Origin: Clostridia bacterium
Lineage (GTDB): Bacteria; Bacillota; Clostridia; Christensenellales; CAG-314
NCBI GenBank assembly: GCA_017457305.1
Contig: JAFTHP010000038.1
Span: 1 to 42,507 of the forward strand
Length of the DNA: 42,507 nucleotides
Direction of reading: 5' to 3'
Shown: positions 8,611-17,304 of the stretch, one piece after another
Layout of the letters: each line of letters starts with the position of its first letter
Numbering within the stretch: the first letter of the stretch is position 1
Position numbers and translations under genes: made by a program
The notes under the pieces: model-generated
What the model saw: only the letters and a program-made list of their open reading frames with translations
Databases searched by the model: none
What the model was told of the DNA's origin: nothing

Positions 8611-8655
8611 CAAAAAAAAAGGAACCTTGCCTACCGTGCAAAGTTCCTTTTTATG
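8611..8655. terminator. Bidirectional terminator
   Basis: AAAGGAAC (8618-8625) pairs with GTTCCTTT (8643-8650), with an inner TTGC/GCAA stem. It has A tracts on the left and T tracts on the right, so it can serve the two convergent genes at 8550 and 8722. Confidence 0.85.
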
Positions 8656-8721
8656 TTATTTGTTGATTATTCAGCTAATATCCGCCTTTTTGCTTCATTC
8701 AAGAGCCAACAAAGCTGGTTT

Positions 8722-9564
8722 TTACTTGTTGATATTGATGGTTTGTCCGCTTGGAACGCAGTAAAGCACTTTGTTGCGCTCCACCCACACGTCAACGGCA
8801 GATGGGTTGTACACGCAAAGGTCATCCACCGACCAAACAAGGGAGTTGTAGGCGGTTACGTAGCGGTAGATTTGTCCGTTGGTAGCATACCAAACGTCAT
8901 CTCTGCCACAAACTTGTGCCAAAAGATTTTCCATTACATGCCAATCGTTGTTGTCATCAAACTCGTAGCTGTGTCCCCAAACGTAGAAAAGAAGACTTTC
9001 TCTGTGCTTGTATTCTTCTAGTGGTTTTGCTTCCAAAAAGGCTTTGGTAAGTGCTGGCAGGTTTTTGTCAACATGATGACAGGTTGGATTCCATTGCAAA
9101 AAGTCGGCTGGTAGCTCAAAAGTGCCCGTCGAGTGGGTTGTACGGCTGTACTTTACGTCGCACAAAGCCAAATAGTGCTTGATTTCTTCGTTGAAATCAC
9201 CAAATGCATACGCCATACCGTCTACTACACGACCAAACTTGCTTTCCAAATATTGCCTATTTTGCACAATTTCCGCAATGCCTTGGTAGGTTGGTACCTT
9301 TGTTAAAAACAGGTGTCTGTGTCCGTGAAGGGCTATTTCGTGCGGGGTATCCACAAAGGTTTGGTAGCACTCCTCCTCGTTCATACTGTTGTGTCTGCCA
9401 CGAGTGTCAAATAGACCGCTATTTAGGTTAAAGGTGCACAACGCACCATATTTGGCCAAGTATTGCACAAGGGTTTTATCGGCCATTACGCCGTCATCGT
9501 AGCTCAACGTAAATGCTTTTTGCTTGCCTTGTGGAAAACGCATATTTTTTTCAAATTCTATCAC
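8722..9564 (-). CDS. CE4-type polysaccharide deacetylase, cytoplasmic
   Basis: 280 residues. The NodB-like fold is marked by TLSYDDG (19-25, the metal and base Asp pair), HEIALHGHRH (about 75-84, metal His residues) and later strands such as FYVWGHSYEF. CE4 enzymes remove acetyl groups from sugars. There is no signal peptide, which is unusual for peptidoglycan or chitin deacetylases and fits action on imported oligosaccharides. The start is a GTG preceded by AAGGAGGA. It is divergent from the AraC gene and next to pectin hydrolases. Removal of O-acetyl groups from pectin fragments is a reasonable guess but is not shown by the sequence. Confidence 0.82.
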   Translation of the reverse strand: MIEFEKNMRFPQGKQKAFTLSYDDGVMADKTLVQYLAKYGALCTFNLNSGLFDTRGRHNSMNEEECYQTFVDTPHEIALHGHRHLFLTKVPTYQGIAEIVQNRQYLESKFGRVVDGMAYAFGDFNEEIKHYLALCDVKYSRTTHSTGTFELPADFLQWNPTCHHVDKNLPALTKAFLEAKPLEEYKHRESLLFYVWGHSYEFDDNNDWHVMENLLAQVCGRDDVWYATNGQIYRYVTAYNSLVWSVDDLCVYNPSAVDVWVERNKVLYCVPSGQTININK

Positions 9565-9600
9565 AGTACTTCCTCCTTGATAGACAAAAGATGTTGTTTT

Positions 9601-9673
9601 GGGATATTTTGTACAAATACCCTAATTATTTTTTATACATAAAAAGGGTATCCATTGTTACCCAATTTGTCAA
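9601..9673 (-). promoter_or_regulatory. Deacetylase upstream region with two inverted repeats
   Basis: Two inverted repeats share GGGTA/TACCC arms: one at 9601-9622 (GGGATATTT...AAATACCC around TGTAC) and one at 9646-9663 (GGGTA...TACCC). A -35 TTGACA (minus strand, 9668-9673) would place a poor -10 inside the second repeat. This layout suggests a repressor, but the promoter call is weak. Confidence 0.45.
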
Positions 9674-9746
9674 TTTGTCACAAAAATGGTATATTTTACG
9701 ACCTTTTGGGGTGTTTTTGTAACTTTTTGTACTTTTCTGCTAAAAA

Positions 9747-9790
9747 AATATGGACAAAACGGTTTGCGTGTGTTAATATGGACAAAACGG
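9747..9790 (+). promoter_or_regulatory. Direct repeat, candidate AraC autoregulatory sites
   Basis: AATATGGACAAAACGG occurs at 9747-9762 and, identically, at 9775-9790, 28 bp apart, ending 15 bp before the AraC start codon. A third identical copy in inverted orientation lies at 22699-22714, between the ABC operon and the pectinesterase gene. The second copy overlaps the only GGAG available as ribosome binding site, so binding there would repress the regulator. Confidence 0.7.
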
Positions 9791-9805
9791 AGTTGATTTT
9801 TTACT

Positions 9806-10552
9806 ATGAACGATATTGTACATGTAGGTAAACACCTACGCACTTATAACGTACAAAAGCACTCTCACGACAACTGGGAGTTTATTTACTGCACTAGCGG
9901 TCAAGGAGAGTTTATCTTTGACGACGCAGCAAACGTGCACTACTCTGCTGGGGATTTGGTTATCATACCCCCACAACACGCGCACACAAATATTAGCGTA
10001 AAGGGATTTACCAACATCCACATCCGCATGGAAGATGCAACACTTCCCTTCAAACACGCCACATCCATTGCTGACGACAGCGACAAGCATATTTTGGGCG
10101 CGTTTGAAGATGCTTTCTTCTATTTTAACAGTTCGTTGGATAAAAAACAACTACTTGTTTCTGCTTTGGGCAACCTAATTGTCAACTACGTTATTGCTTT
10201 CCAAAGCAACAAACCGCTGAGCAAGGTTGTGGAAACAATAAAGAGCAACATTGTTAAGAACTTTCCCGACTGCAACTACCAGTTGGATGAATATCTAAAG
10301 AGCCTTCCATTTAGCTACGACTACTTGCGCAAGCTGTTCAAAAACGAAATGGGCATCACACCACACGGCTATTTGACAAATATGCGTATGCAAACTGCCG
10401 AAAAACTACTTAGCTCACTTGACCAAGAGTACAACGTTTCCAAGGTTGCACAAATGTGCGGTTACGACGAACCATTGTACTTTAGCAGAGTGTTCAAAAA
10501 ACAATTTGGTTGCTCCCCCATCAACTACGCAAAACGCAAAAAGGACAACTAA
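9806..10552 (+). CDS. AraC-family transcriptional regulator with cupin sensor
   Basis: 248 residues. The N-terminal cupin domain shows H-x-H (KHSHDNWEF, about 19-27), a turn in GDLVIIPP and H-x-H (HAHTN), the sugar-sensing fold of AraC-type regulators. The C-terminal 100 residues hold two helix-turn-helix units, ending in the family signature YDEPLYFSRVFKKQFGCSPINY. It most likely senses a pectin-derived sugar and controls the neighbouring genes. Support comes from a 16-bp sequence repeated before its own start and again upstream of the pectinesterase and ABC operon. It ends with its own terminator. Confidence 0.92.
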   Translation: MNDIVHVGKHLRTYNVQKHSHDNWEFIYCTSGQGEFIFDDAANVHYSAGDLVIIPPQHAHTNISVKGFTNIHIRMEDATLPFKHATSIADDSDKHILGAFEDAFFYFNSSLDKKQLLVSALGNLIVNYVIAFQSNKPLSKVVETIKSNIVKNFPDCNYQLDEYLKSLPFSYDYLRKLFKNEMGITPHGYLTNMRMQTAEKLLSSLDQEYNVSKVAQMCGYDEPLYFSRVFKKQFGCSPINYAKRKKDN

Positions 10553-10572
10553 TATAACTACACAAAATACTA

Positions 10573-10606
10573 ATTGCCACAAGATACTGCTTGTGGCAAT
10601 TTTTTT
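10573..10606 (+). terminator. Terminator of the AraC gene
   Basis: ATTGCCACAAG (10573-10583) pairs perfectly with CTTGTGGCAAT (10590-10600), followed by seven T residues. It lies 20 bp after the stop. Confidence 0.92.
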
Positions 10607-10636
10607 ATTGTTTTTGCCAAAGGCAATGATGTTTTG

Positions 10637-11755
10637 TTATTGTTTGCGAAGAACTTCAGTGTAGCACAACACAAAGGGAGCAACACCCTTGGCATCGTTT
10701 TCTACAATAGGTTCGGAAATGTAGTACTCAAACGTGCCGTCGCGTCTGCGATTGTTTTCTGGACCAAGGCCAGCAACAAGGCATATTCCACCAAGATTGA
10801 GTTGACCATCGTTACATTTCAAATATTTGGTGCAAACGCCGTCAAAAATGCTTTTGCCTAGCGTTGAATAGCAGTTAGGCAACACGCCAAGACGAGCGCC
10901 CTTAAGCATAGCATACGCCACCATGCAGCTTCCGCTTGTTTCAGGGTAATTACCTTCTCGTTCGGGGCAATCCACCACTTGGTAGAGCATGTTGTTTGTT
11001 GGGTTAACGTACTGTGCAATACCACTAATTGCTTGGTTAAATATTGGAGCAATTTGATCTGCAACGTCCTTGGGTACGATTTGCAAAATGTCCACCATTG
11101 CCACCAAGTACCAACCAATGGAACGTAGCCAAAAGTTGGGGGAAAGACCTGTTTGCTTGTTGCACCAAAAGGCTTGCTTGGAGCAATCAATGCAATGGTA
11201 ATACAACTTTTTGTTGCGGTCGAACATCAGGTTGTGCACGTTGGATATTTGCATAACGATGTCGGAAAAGTCCTTGTCGTTGTTGCTGTGCCACAATGCA
11301 GAAAACACCTGCGCCATATACAAGCCATCTAGCCAAATTTGGTTAGGGTAGATAAGCTTGTGCCAAAAGTTACCTGTACAGGTGCGTGGTTGCTCATCTA
11401 GTTGACTCTTTTGCAAAGCAATGGCTTTTTGGTACTTTTCCTTGCCTGTAACTTGATACAGCTCAAATAGCACGCGACCTTCGTTGATATCGTCCAAGTT
11501 GTATTTTGCCTTGTCGTAGCCACGAATTGTGCCATCTTCAAAAACGTAGTAGTCTACAAACTGTTCAACAAAGTCAAAATAGCGTTGTTCGCCAGTGATT
11601 TTGTTGAGTTCAAGTAGTGCCGTTAACATACATCCATCGATGTAGTTCCAATGGGGCAATTTGCCTTGCTTGATGCTTTCGATATTCCAAAGTGGGGCAT
11701 CGGGGGTTGATTCGTTGAGCAAACGATCAATGTATTTTTCAATTTGACTGTACAT
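10637..11755 (-). CDS. GH105 unsaturated rhamnogalacturonyl/galacturonyl hydrolase
   Basis: 372 residues, matching YteR/YesR-type GH105 enzymes. These are cytoplasmic alpha/alpha-barrel proteins that hydrate the 4,5-double bond of unsaturated uronyl oligosaccharides and so release 5-keto-4-deoxyuronate. The catalytic Asp is in the segment PNQIWLDGLYMAQ (Asp about 143, as in YteR). HWNYIDGCM and the Trp-rich segment SPNFWLRSIGWYLVAMVD are also typical. No signal peptide. Its ATG follows directly on the stop of the GH28 gene, and the ribosome site GAGGAA lies inside that gene's last codons, so the two are coupled. The product feeds KduI/KduD further right. Confidence 0.93.
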   Translation of the reverse strand: MYSQIEKYIDRLLNESTPDAPLWNIESIKQGKLPHWNYIDGCMLTALLELNKITGEQRYFDFVEQFVDYYVFEDGTIRGYDKAKYNLDDINEGRVLFELYQVTGKEKYQKAIALQKSQLDEQPRTCTGNFWHKLIYPNQIWLDGLYMAQVFSALWHSNNDKDFSDIVMQISNVHNLMFDRNKKLYYHCIDCSKQAFWCNKQTGLSPNFWLRSIGWYLVAMVDILQIVPKDVADQIAPIFNQAISGIAQYVNPTNNMLYQVVDCPEREGNYPETSGSCMVAYAMLKGARLGVLPNCYSTLGKSIFDGVCTKYLKCNDGQLNLGGICLVAGLGPENNRRRDGTFEYYISEPIVENDAKGVAPFVLCYTEVLRKQ

Positions 11756-13300
11756 TTATTCCTCCACAAAGTCCGTTACGTTGTTGGCAATTACTCTGTC
11801 GCCTTCAACGCCATCTACTGTTACGTTTTTGATTACAAGCTTGGTTACGTTGTCGAAATACAAGCCACTTTTGCACAGTTTTACAGCATTGTTTTTCATA
11901 GCGGGAACACCACTTTGTGCTTCGTCAGCATAGGTAAACTGAATGTTGGATAGCTCAATGCTCTTGATTGGTTGTTCGGGCAAACCGTCGCAATAAGCCG
12001 CAGCAACGTGACAGTTTTTGCATACCATATCCCTAAAGCAGAACTCGCCAAGGTATGGAGTGCGGTCGTCAACGGGCAACGATTCTCTTGTTGTGTTGTA
12101 TTCGGAGTAGCGGTCGGGATCGCAACAGTTGTACCACATATTGATGACAATAGGTGTCAAAACGTTGTCCATAAGGATATTTTCAAAGGTTACGCCGTCA
12201 ATAATGGCATCCTTACCACGTCCACGACGTGTTTTGATACGCAAGCCTCTGTCTGTGGCGTAAAAAATGCATCTGTTAACAGTAAGGTTCTTTACTCCGC
12301 CAGCATTTTCGCTGCCAAGTGTTACCGCACCGTGTCCAAATTGCATCAAGCAGTTGCGGATTGTATGATGATTAGCTGGTGTTTTATACTTTTGTCCGAT
12401 ATAAATCTTGCCAGATTTAATAGCAATGCAATCGTCGCCCACACTAAACTTGCAACCAATGATGTCCACGTAGTCGCAGGCTTCTGGATCGATAGCATCG
12501 GTGTTAGGGCTATCCTTTGGTGCGTTGATGGAAATATCCAAGAAACGCACGTGATTTGAAAAATATGGGTGGAATTGCCAAGAACCGGAGTTTTGGCCAG
12601 TAATTCCGTGGAAAGTGATGTTGGAGCACTTGTTCAAGAACACCAAACGCGGTCTTCCGTTGGGTTGATTTTTAACGTCAATCCACCAACCAATGTTGTG
12701 AGCGTTGCCTTCCAATGTGCCTTGTCCTACAATGTTTACGTTGGATACGTACTCTGCAAAAATAAGCGCGTGGTGCATACGAACAGGATTACCTTCCCAC
12801 GTGCCAACTTGTACAGCTTCTCCAGTTACTAAGTCCATAAGTTCGCCAGGTATAAGGGGATAGCGACTCTTATCTGTGTGAGCAGTAAGGGTAGCCCCCT
12901 TTTGCAAGTCGATGGTAATATCACTCTTCAAGCACAATGGAGCCGTGATGTAGTTTCCCTCGGGAATTACCAGTCTACCGCCAACTGGCAAACAGTTGAT
13001 AGCAGTTTGAATAGCAACAGTATCGTCTGTTACACCATCACCTACTGCGCCAAATTGCTTAACGGAAAAACAATTTGTTTCCGCCTTTGTTTGCACTTGC
13101 ACAACAATGTCGGTATCCTTTACACTAATTTCGTAGGTTGTGCTGGGCAGCAAATCGAACAAGGAAAAAATGTTGGTTTTGTATGTGCCAACTTGCTTGC
13201 CGTCCAACAAAATTGTGTATTCCTTTTCGGTATAGTAGGGAAGGTTGTTTTGCCATTCCATACAAATGGAAGTGGAACTTGTAAAAATAGGTTTTAGCAT
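11756..13300 (-). CDS. GH28 polygalacturonase, intracellular type
   Basis: 514 residues. An N-terminal FN3-like module (about 1-75) is followed by the GH28 beta-helix beginning FSVKQFGAVGDGVTDDT. All catalytic signatures are present: NTDAID (about 263), GDDCIAIKSG (about 288), GHGAVTLGSE (about 322) and RIKTRRGRG (about 354). The enzyme hydrolyses alpha-1,4 galacturonosyl bonds. FN3-bearing bacterial members are often exo-acting. There is no signal peptide, so it acts on imported oligogalacturonides. AAAGGGGAT precedes the ATG. It is the first gene of a two-gene unit with the GH105 gene. The 157-bp upstream region has no consensus sigma-A promoter, which fits a need for an activator. Confidence 0.94.
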   Translation of the reverse strand: MLKPIFTSSTSICMEWQNNLPYYTEKEYTILLDGKQVGTYKTNIFSLFDLLPSTTYEISVKDTDIVVQVQTKAETNCFSVKQFGAVGDGVTDDTVAIQTAINCLPVGGRLVIPEGNYITAPLCLKSDITIDLQKGATLTAHTDKSRYPLIPGELMDLVTGEAVQVGTWEGNPVRMHHALIFAEYVSNVNIVGQGTLEGNAHNIGWWIDVKNQPNGRPRLVFLNKCSNITFHGITGQNSGSWQFHPYFSNHVRFLDISINAPKDSPNTDAIDPEACDYVDIIGCKFSVGDDCIAIKSGKIYIGQKYKTPANHHTIRNCLMQFGHGAVTLGSENAGGVKNLTVNRCIFYATDRGLRIKTRRGRGKDAIIDGVTFENILMDNVLTPIVINMWYNCCDPDRYSEYNTTRESLPVDDRTPYLGEFCFRDMVCKNCHVAAAYCDGLPEQPIKSIELSNIQFTYADEAQSGVPAMKNNAVKLCKSGLYFDNVTKLVIKNVTVDGVEGDRVIANNVTDFVEE

Positions 13301-13457
13301 AGTTATCCCCTTTAATAGTTTTAGTTGTATGCTTAAAAGTGATTTATCCGTATGTTAATTAGAAATTATTGATTTCATAAGGCACATTGTTGCGTGCTTT
13401 AGTTTTAGAAAAACAAATCAACAATATGTCTATTGTGTCGTAGCAATTACAGCTAAA

Positions 13458-14126
13458 TTACTCCTGCTCTTGTGTTGGTTGCTCTAATGGCTTAGAAGCA
13501 GATTTTGCCTTAGCATCCTTGATAATCTTTACAAACAAATTTTTGAATCCAATAAAAATCAAGTCGTAAACAAGGTAAAGCAATCCGTACAAGAACGGTT
13601 CAACTGCAACAGTAACTTCTTCCGATTCCGGTCCATTGATCAGTATGTTTATCCCTTTATATGTCATAACTACCAATGCCACAATTACTGCAGAATAAGC
13701 TATATTGGCAAATAGCGTCCAATACTTTTTGGGATGAAACATCATCCACTTGTCGTTTTCATGTGGAGTGCTTGCAGTAAAACGAAAAATATTGTTTAGT
13801 AGCAAATCGGTAATAATACCCGTTGCCAATGCCAGAACAATTATAATATCCCAGCCCTTAAGCACGTTGCCAAGTCCCCATAGAAAGAAGAAACACATTG
13901 CACCATCAAACCAAAACTTTAAAAATACTGCTTTGATCCAAGATGGGATTCTATCTAGGCCACTAGATGTGTATTGTCTTATTTCAGCGGCACCTACTTC
14001 TGGGGCACTTTCCTCATCACTATTAATCAATGTTTCTACTGCTTGAGTCTTGAGATCAAGATTCTCTGCGGTGGTACGCGTACGGGTATATTGCGGATTG
14101 TTGTCGGTGTGTTTATTTTTTGCCAT
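13458..14126 (-). CDS. Four-helix membrane protein of unknown function
   Basis: 222 residues. A charged cytoplasm-like N-terminus of about 70 residues is followed by four predicted membrane helices (about 68-88, 95-115, 133-157 and 172-197) and a Lys/Gln/Glu-rich tail. The spacing and the motif TGIITDLLLNNIFRF recall GtrA-like four-helix proteins, but the match is not good enough to name it. It lies between the ABC operon and the GH28 gene, on the same strand, with its own promoter. Three other four-helix proteins sit in the ABC operon just upstream. I infer a role with that importer; no function can be assigned. Confidence 0.7.
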   Translation of the reverse strand: MAKNKHTDNNPQYTRTRTTAENLDLKTQAVETLINSDEESAPEVGAAEIRQYTSSGLDRIPSWIKAVFLKFWFDGAMCFFFLWGLGNVLKGWDIIIVLALATGIITDLLLNNIFRFTASTPHENDKWMMFHPKKYWTLFANIAYSAVIVALVVMTYKGINILINGPESEEVTVAVEPFLYGLLYLVYDLIFIGFKNLFVKIIKDAKAKSASKPLEQPTQEQE

Positions 14127-14158
14127 AAAAAATTCCTTGAAAATACGTTAATAATTGT

Positions 14159-14187
14159 ATTTTATCACAAAACAGCGGTTTTCTCAA
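14159..14187 (-). promoter_or_regulatory. Promoter of the 13458-14126 gene
   Basis: -35 TTGAGA (14182-14187), 17-bp spacer, -10 TAAAAT (14159-14164), 33 bp before the ATG. The rest of the 290-bp gap up to 14416 shows no clear terminator for the ABC operon and no other feature I can name. Confidence 0.65.
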
Positions 14188-14416
14188 CCAAAGTGCTAGC
14201 AATGGCCTAAAGTTGTTTCATCTTAACGGAACAAACCTGTTTAGACTACTCTTTTTTATCAAGGTTAGCTTATCAACAATACTGCTGCACTTTAAGCAAA
14301 CCGTTGCTACTTGCATACTATTTTTTTGCATCTTATGAAACAATAGGTAATTATCCATAAAAACAAAGGCAACAAACGGCAAATGTCGTCTGCTGCCCAT
14401 GGTGATTGAATAATTA

Positions 14417-14971
14417 TTATTCCTCTGAAAGTTCCACTTCGGCGGTAGTCTCGGTGTATTCAACTTCGATAGAGGTGTTAATCTTTCTAAGAAGTTTGCC
14501 GTAGAGAGGTATTGTTGCTGTCAAAACTAATGTTACAATGAGCAAAATAGCATTGGTAACAACTGTTGTTTGCGCTTTTGGAATAAAGTCGTAATCATCG
14601 AAATATCCTGTTGCTAATGCCTTAGAAATTGAATCAGAATAGAACAAATCGCAAATAATTACAACAACTACCATTGCTAAATACAATGCAACCATTATCC
14701 ATCTTGGTTTTTGACGCTTAGGAAATGAGTTCAAAAAGCAAACGATGGAAAGTGTTGAAAATAGCATAATAACAAAGCTGCACAAACCCATATTGGAACG
14801 CATCAATTGAGCTGTTGTATTGGAAATAACCGTGAGATTAAGTGAATACTGTAAAAAGCTAACAAGCAACATAACAAAAGCTATATTGTGAGGTCTTCTT
14901 TTTAAAGAAACCAATAATTTACGCAAGCTTTCTTTCAAGCTTTTACCAATATTTATCAAAAATTTCTTCAT
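14417..14971 (-). CDS. Four-helix membrane protein, last gene of the ABC operon
   Basis: 184 residues. An amphipathic, strongly basic N-terminus (KSLKESLRKLLVSLKRR) leads into four membrane helices (about 30-50, 62-82, 90-112 and 137-158), and the protein ends in an acidic tail. I do not recognise a family. It starts 13 bp after the ABC ATPase stop with GAGGG as ribosome site, so it is co-transcribed with the importer. With the two proteins upstream of the ATPase it forms a set of small membrane proteins around a sugar ABC transporter. Roles as accessory subunit, assembly factor or sensor are all possible. Confidence 0.72.
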   Translation of the reverse strand: MKKFLINIGKSLKESLRKLLVSLKRRPHNIAFVMLLVSFLQYSLNLTVISNTTAQLMRSNMGLCSFVIMLFSTLSIVCFLNSFPKRQKPRWIMVALYLAMVVVVIICDLFYSDSISKALATGYFDDYDFIPKAQTTVVTNAILLIVTLVLTATIPLYGKLLRKINTSIEVEYTETTAEVELSEE

Positions 14972-14984
14972 CTAAATACCCTCT

Positions 14985-16043
14985 TTATCTTATTGCGTTT
15001 GTTGTTTGTTTGTCAAAGAAGTGAACGTGAGTAAACTTCATTTGTACCTTGTCGCCTGGTTTGTAGTTGCACCAGTCGCGAATCTTTGCAACGACGTGCT
15101 TTTTGCCGATGTGACCGTGAACAAGAGTGTTTTGTCCAAGGTTTTCGTTGTTGGTTACATCCATATCAATATCGCCATTGATATCAATATGTTCTGGCCT
15201 TACACCCAAAACAATTTGACTGCCAACGTAATTTCTTAGCAAAAGCTTTTGTTCCGCTGATAGGACATATTCAAATCCTTCGCCAACAAGCTTGTCTTCT
15301 AGTACGTCAACATCAAACAAGTTCATTGGTGGCAAACCGATGAAGCTTGCAACAAACAAGTTCGCTGGTGTATCGTAAAGTTCCAATGGAGTACCAATTT
15401 GTTGAACATAACCCATGCTCATACAAACGATACGGTCTGCTAGTGTCAATGCTTCTGTTTGGTCGTGTGTTACGTAAATCATTGTTGCTCCCAAACGTTT
15501 GTGAAGCAACATAATTTCGCGACGCATGCTACCACGAAGCTTTGCGTCCAAGTTGGAAAGTGGTTCGTCAAATAGGAAAACCTTTGGTTGACGAACAATC
15601 GCACGTCCCATTGCAACACGTTGGCGTTGTCCGCCGGAAAGTTGCTTGGGCTTTTTGTTTAGTTGGTCAACAAGACCAAGAATTTCCGCAGCAGCCATAA
15701 CCTTTTGGTGAATAACGTTTTTGTTTTCCTTGCGTAGCATCAAGGAAAACGCCATGTTTTCGTAAACTGTCATATGGCCGTACAATGCATAGTTTTGGAA
15801 AACCATTGCAATGTCGCGATCCTTTGGTGGCATGGAAGTAACGTCCTTGCCGTCAATAATCAGCTTACCCTTGGTGATATCTTCTAGGCCTGCAACCATA
15901 CGCAAAGTTGTGCTCTTGCCGCATCCAGATGGACCTACCAAAACGATAAATTCACCATCTTTTACATCTAGGTTGAAGTCGAAGACAGCTTGAACCTTAT
16001 TATCGTAAATTTTATCTAAATGTTGTAGACTTAAATCTGCCAT
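14985..16043 (-). CDS. Sugar ABC transporter ATPase, MsmX/UgpC type
   Basis: 352 residues. Walker A GPSGCGKST (37-45), Q-loop VFQNYALY, signature LSGGQRQRVAMGRA, Walker B VFLFDEPLSNLD and switch THDQTEAL are all intact. The C-terminal 110 residues form the OB-like regulatory domain typical of MalK/MsmX/UgpC (VLGVRPEHI). It powers carbohydrate import by pairing with two permeases, here most likely those at 19810-21790. The ATPase lies inside the operon between unknown membrane proteins, whereas MsmX-type ATPases are often encoded elsewhere. A second, different MsmX-type ATPase is at 29988-31097. Confidence 0.95.
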   Translation of the reverse strand: MADLSLQHLDKIYDNKVQAVFDFNLDVKDGEFIVLVGPSGCGKSTTLRMVAGLEDITKGKLIIDGKDVTSMPPKDRDIAMVFQNYALYGHMTVYENMAFSLMLRKENKNVIHQKVMAAAEILGLVDQLNKKPKQLSGGQRQRVAMGRAIVRQPKVFLFDEPLSNLDAKLRGSMRREIMLLHKRLGATMIYVTHDQTEALTLADRIVCMSMGYVQQIGTPLELYDTPANLFVASFIGLPPMNLFDVDVLEDKLVGEGFEYVLSAEQKLLLRNYVGSQIVLGVRPEHIDINGDIDMDVTNNENLGQNTLVHGHIGKKHVVAKIRDWCNYKPGDKVQMKFTHVHFFDKQTTNAIR

Positions 16044-16055
16044 GCTTCCCCCCTC

Positions 16056-16565
16056 CTAGTTTTGCTCTGCTTGTTTAAGCGATTCGTTGTAAGCGGCAAG
16101 CTGTTTTCCTCTGATGACACCGATTATACCACCAGCAATAAGCAAAGCGGCAGCGCATACGAGCAAAACGATAACAAGCACAAACTGACCATCGTTGAGA
16201 ACGGTTGTCATGATAGGTTCTTGACCAGGAACCGTTATCTTTGTTTCGGTATTGTGTAGTTTTAGCGGCCAAATAAAAATACGAACAAGTTCAATTGCTC
16301 CAATAACAATCATAGCAGCAGCGTACTTGATATTGTATTTTTTTACGCCTTCACTACACAAAAATACTGTTAACATAAACAGTAGATTTGTGATAACGGA
16401 TGCGCCCATCATCAATTCGTACATGGCCTTATTGTTAATTTTGTACATCACAACAAAGTACACCACGTTGGCAACAATAGCTAATAGCGCCATATTGGAG
16501 GACATTGCGTTCTTTGTGTAACGCATGCGGTCCAACTTCATTTGCTTTTTGTCATTGTTAAGCAT
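16056..16565 (-). CDS. Four-helix membrane protein in the ABC operon
   Basis: 169 residues from the ATG at 16565, which has AGGAGGTG in front. A longer start at 16607 would lie deep inside the upstream gene. Four membrane helices are predicted (about 25-43, 52-71, 80-98 and 125-150). A short polar loop between the third and fourth holds HNTETKITVPGQEP. The first bases overlap the end of the upstream gene by 8 bp, so the two are coupled. No family recognised. Its place directly before the ATPase suggests a part of, or helper for, the importer. Confidence 0.72.
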   Translation of the reverse strand: MLNNDKKQMKLDRMRYTKNAMSSNMALLAIVANVVYFVVMYKINNKAMYELMMGASVITNLLFMLTVFLCSEGVKKYNIKYAAAMIVIGAIELVRIFIWPLKLHNTETKITVPGQEPIMTTVLNDGQFVLVIVLLVCAAALLIAGGIIGVIRGKQLAAYNESLKQAEQN

Positions 16566-17283
16566 TGGACACCTCCTGTGCAGACTTTTGTAGCAGTTTA
16601 TTTTCACGCTTCATAAGCGTAATTTTCCAAATTAGATTAAATACCAACAATCCTGTTACAACAATCAAAAGAGCAGCCAAAACGTAACCCAAAGAGAAAC
16701 AGATAACATTTGTATCAACTTCCTTGAATTTTTCTTCGGCAAACCATTTAATTAGTGCTTGATGATCAACAGCATTGAACTTGGCTTGATATTTAGCAAG
16801 GTTTACAAATAACCAACCTGCAAATCCAAGATTGTAAACAGCCGTTGCACCAATTGCAACATAATTGCTGATATAGTAGTTGCGACGTTTGTTGCAACTA
16901 GTTATAAGCAAACTCAATGTAACCACAAGTGCTGCCAATGCGGCACTTACAAGCCTATCATTGAAACCAGTATACTTTACTTGTACAGTTTGAGTAATAA
17001 CTTGACCATTTTCATTAACTACCCTGTGTAGTTCACTTACTACATACGTTTGAATTTCAAAGTAAAATTCATTTCCAACAATATAGTCTTCAATTATTTC
17101 GTTGGTAAGTGGATGTCTTTTTGTAGCCAAATCGACAACTTTTCCATTTACTACACCAATTGTGGGAGAAAACAGTTCGTAAAGCTCTGTAATAAAACCA
17201 AGAGAATATGCAAAAAGTATCACTGCCATTATCAGTGCTACAAAGCAAATAATCTTTTGAAACTTAAGTTGAGACTTAAACAT
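16558..17283 (-). CDS. Four-helix membrane protein with an extracytoplasmic loop
   Basis: 241 residues. The first helix lies at about 9-35. A loop of about 75 residues follows, with beta-strand-like repeats (GVVNGKVVDL, NEFYFEIQTYVV, TQTVQVKYTG). Three more helices follow (about 110-128, 141-160 and 192-220) and the tail is basic. The loop is probably outside the membrane, where it could touch the binding protein encoded just upstream. No family recognised. A ribosome site GGAGGACTT precedes the ATG. It overlaps the next gene by 8 bp. Confidence 0.72.
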   Translation of the reverse strand: MFKSQLKFQKIICFVALIMAVILFAYSLGFITELYELFSPTIGVVNGKVVDLATKRHPLTNEIIEDYIVGNEFYFEIQTYVVSELHRVVNENGQVITQTVQVKYTGFNDRLVSAALAALVVTLSLLITSCNKRRNYYISNYVAIGATAVYNLGFAGWLFVNLAKYQAKFNAVDHQALIKWFAEEKFKEVDTNVICFSLGYVLAALLIVVTGLLVFNLIWKITLMKRENKLLQKSAQEVSNA

Positions 17284-17304
17284 AAGTCCTCCGTATTTGT
17301 TGAA

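Noticed and set aside
9204..9431. Open frames opposite to the deacetylase and many other genes
   Set aside because: They are antisense shadows of well-supported genes, with no ribosome sites and no recognisable protein features.
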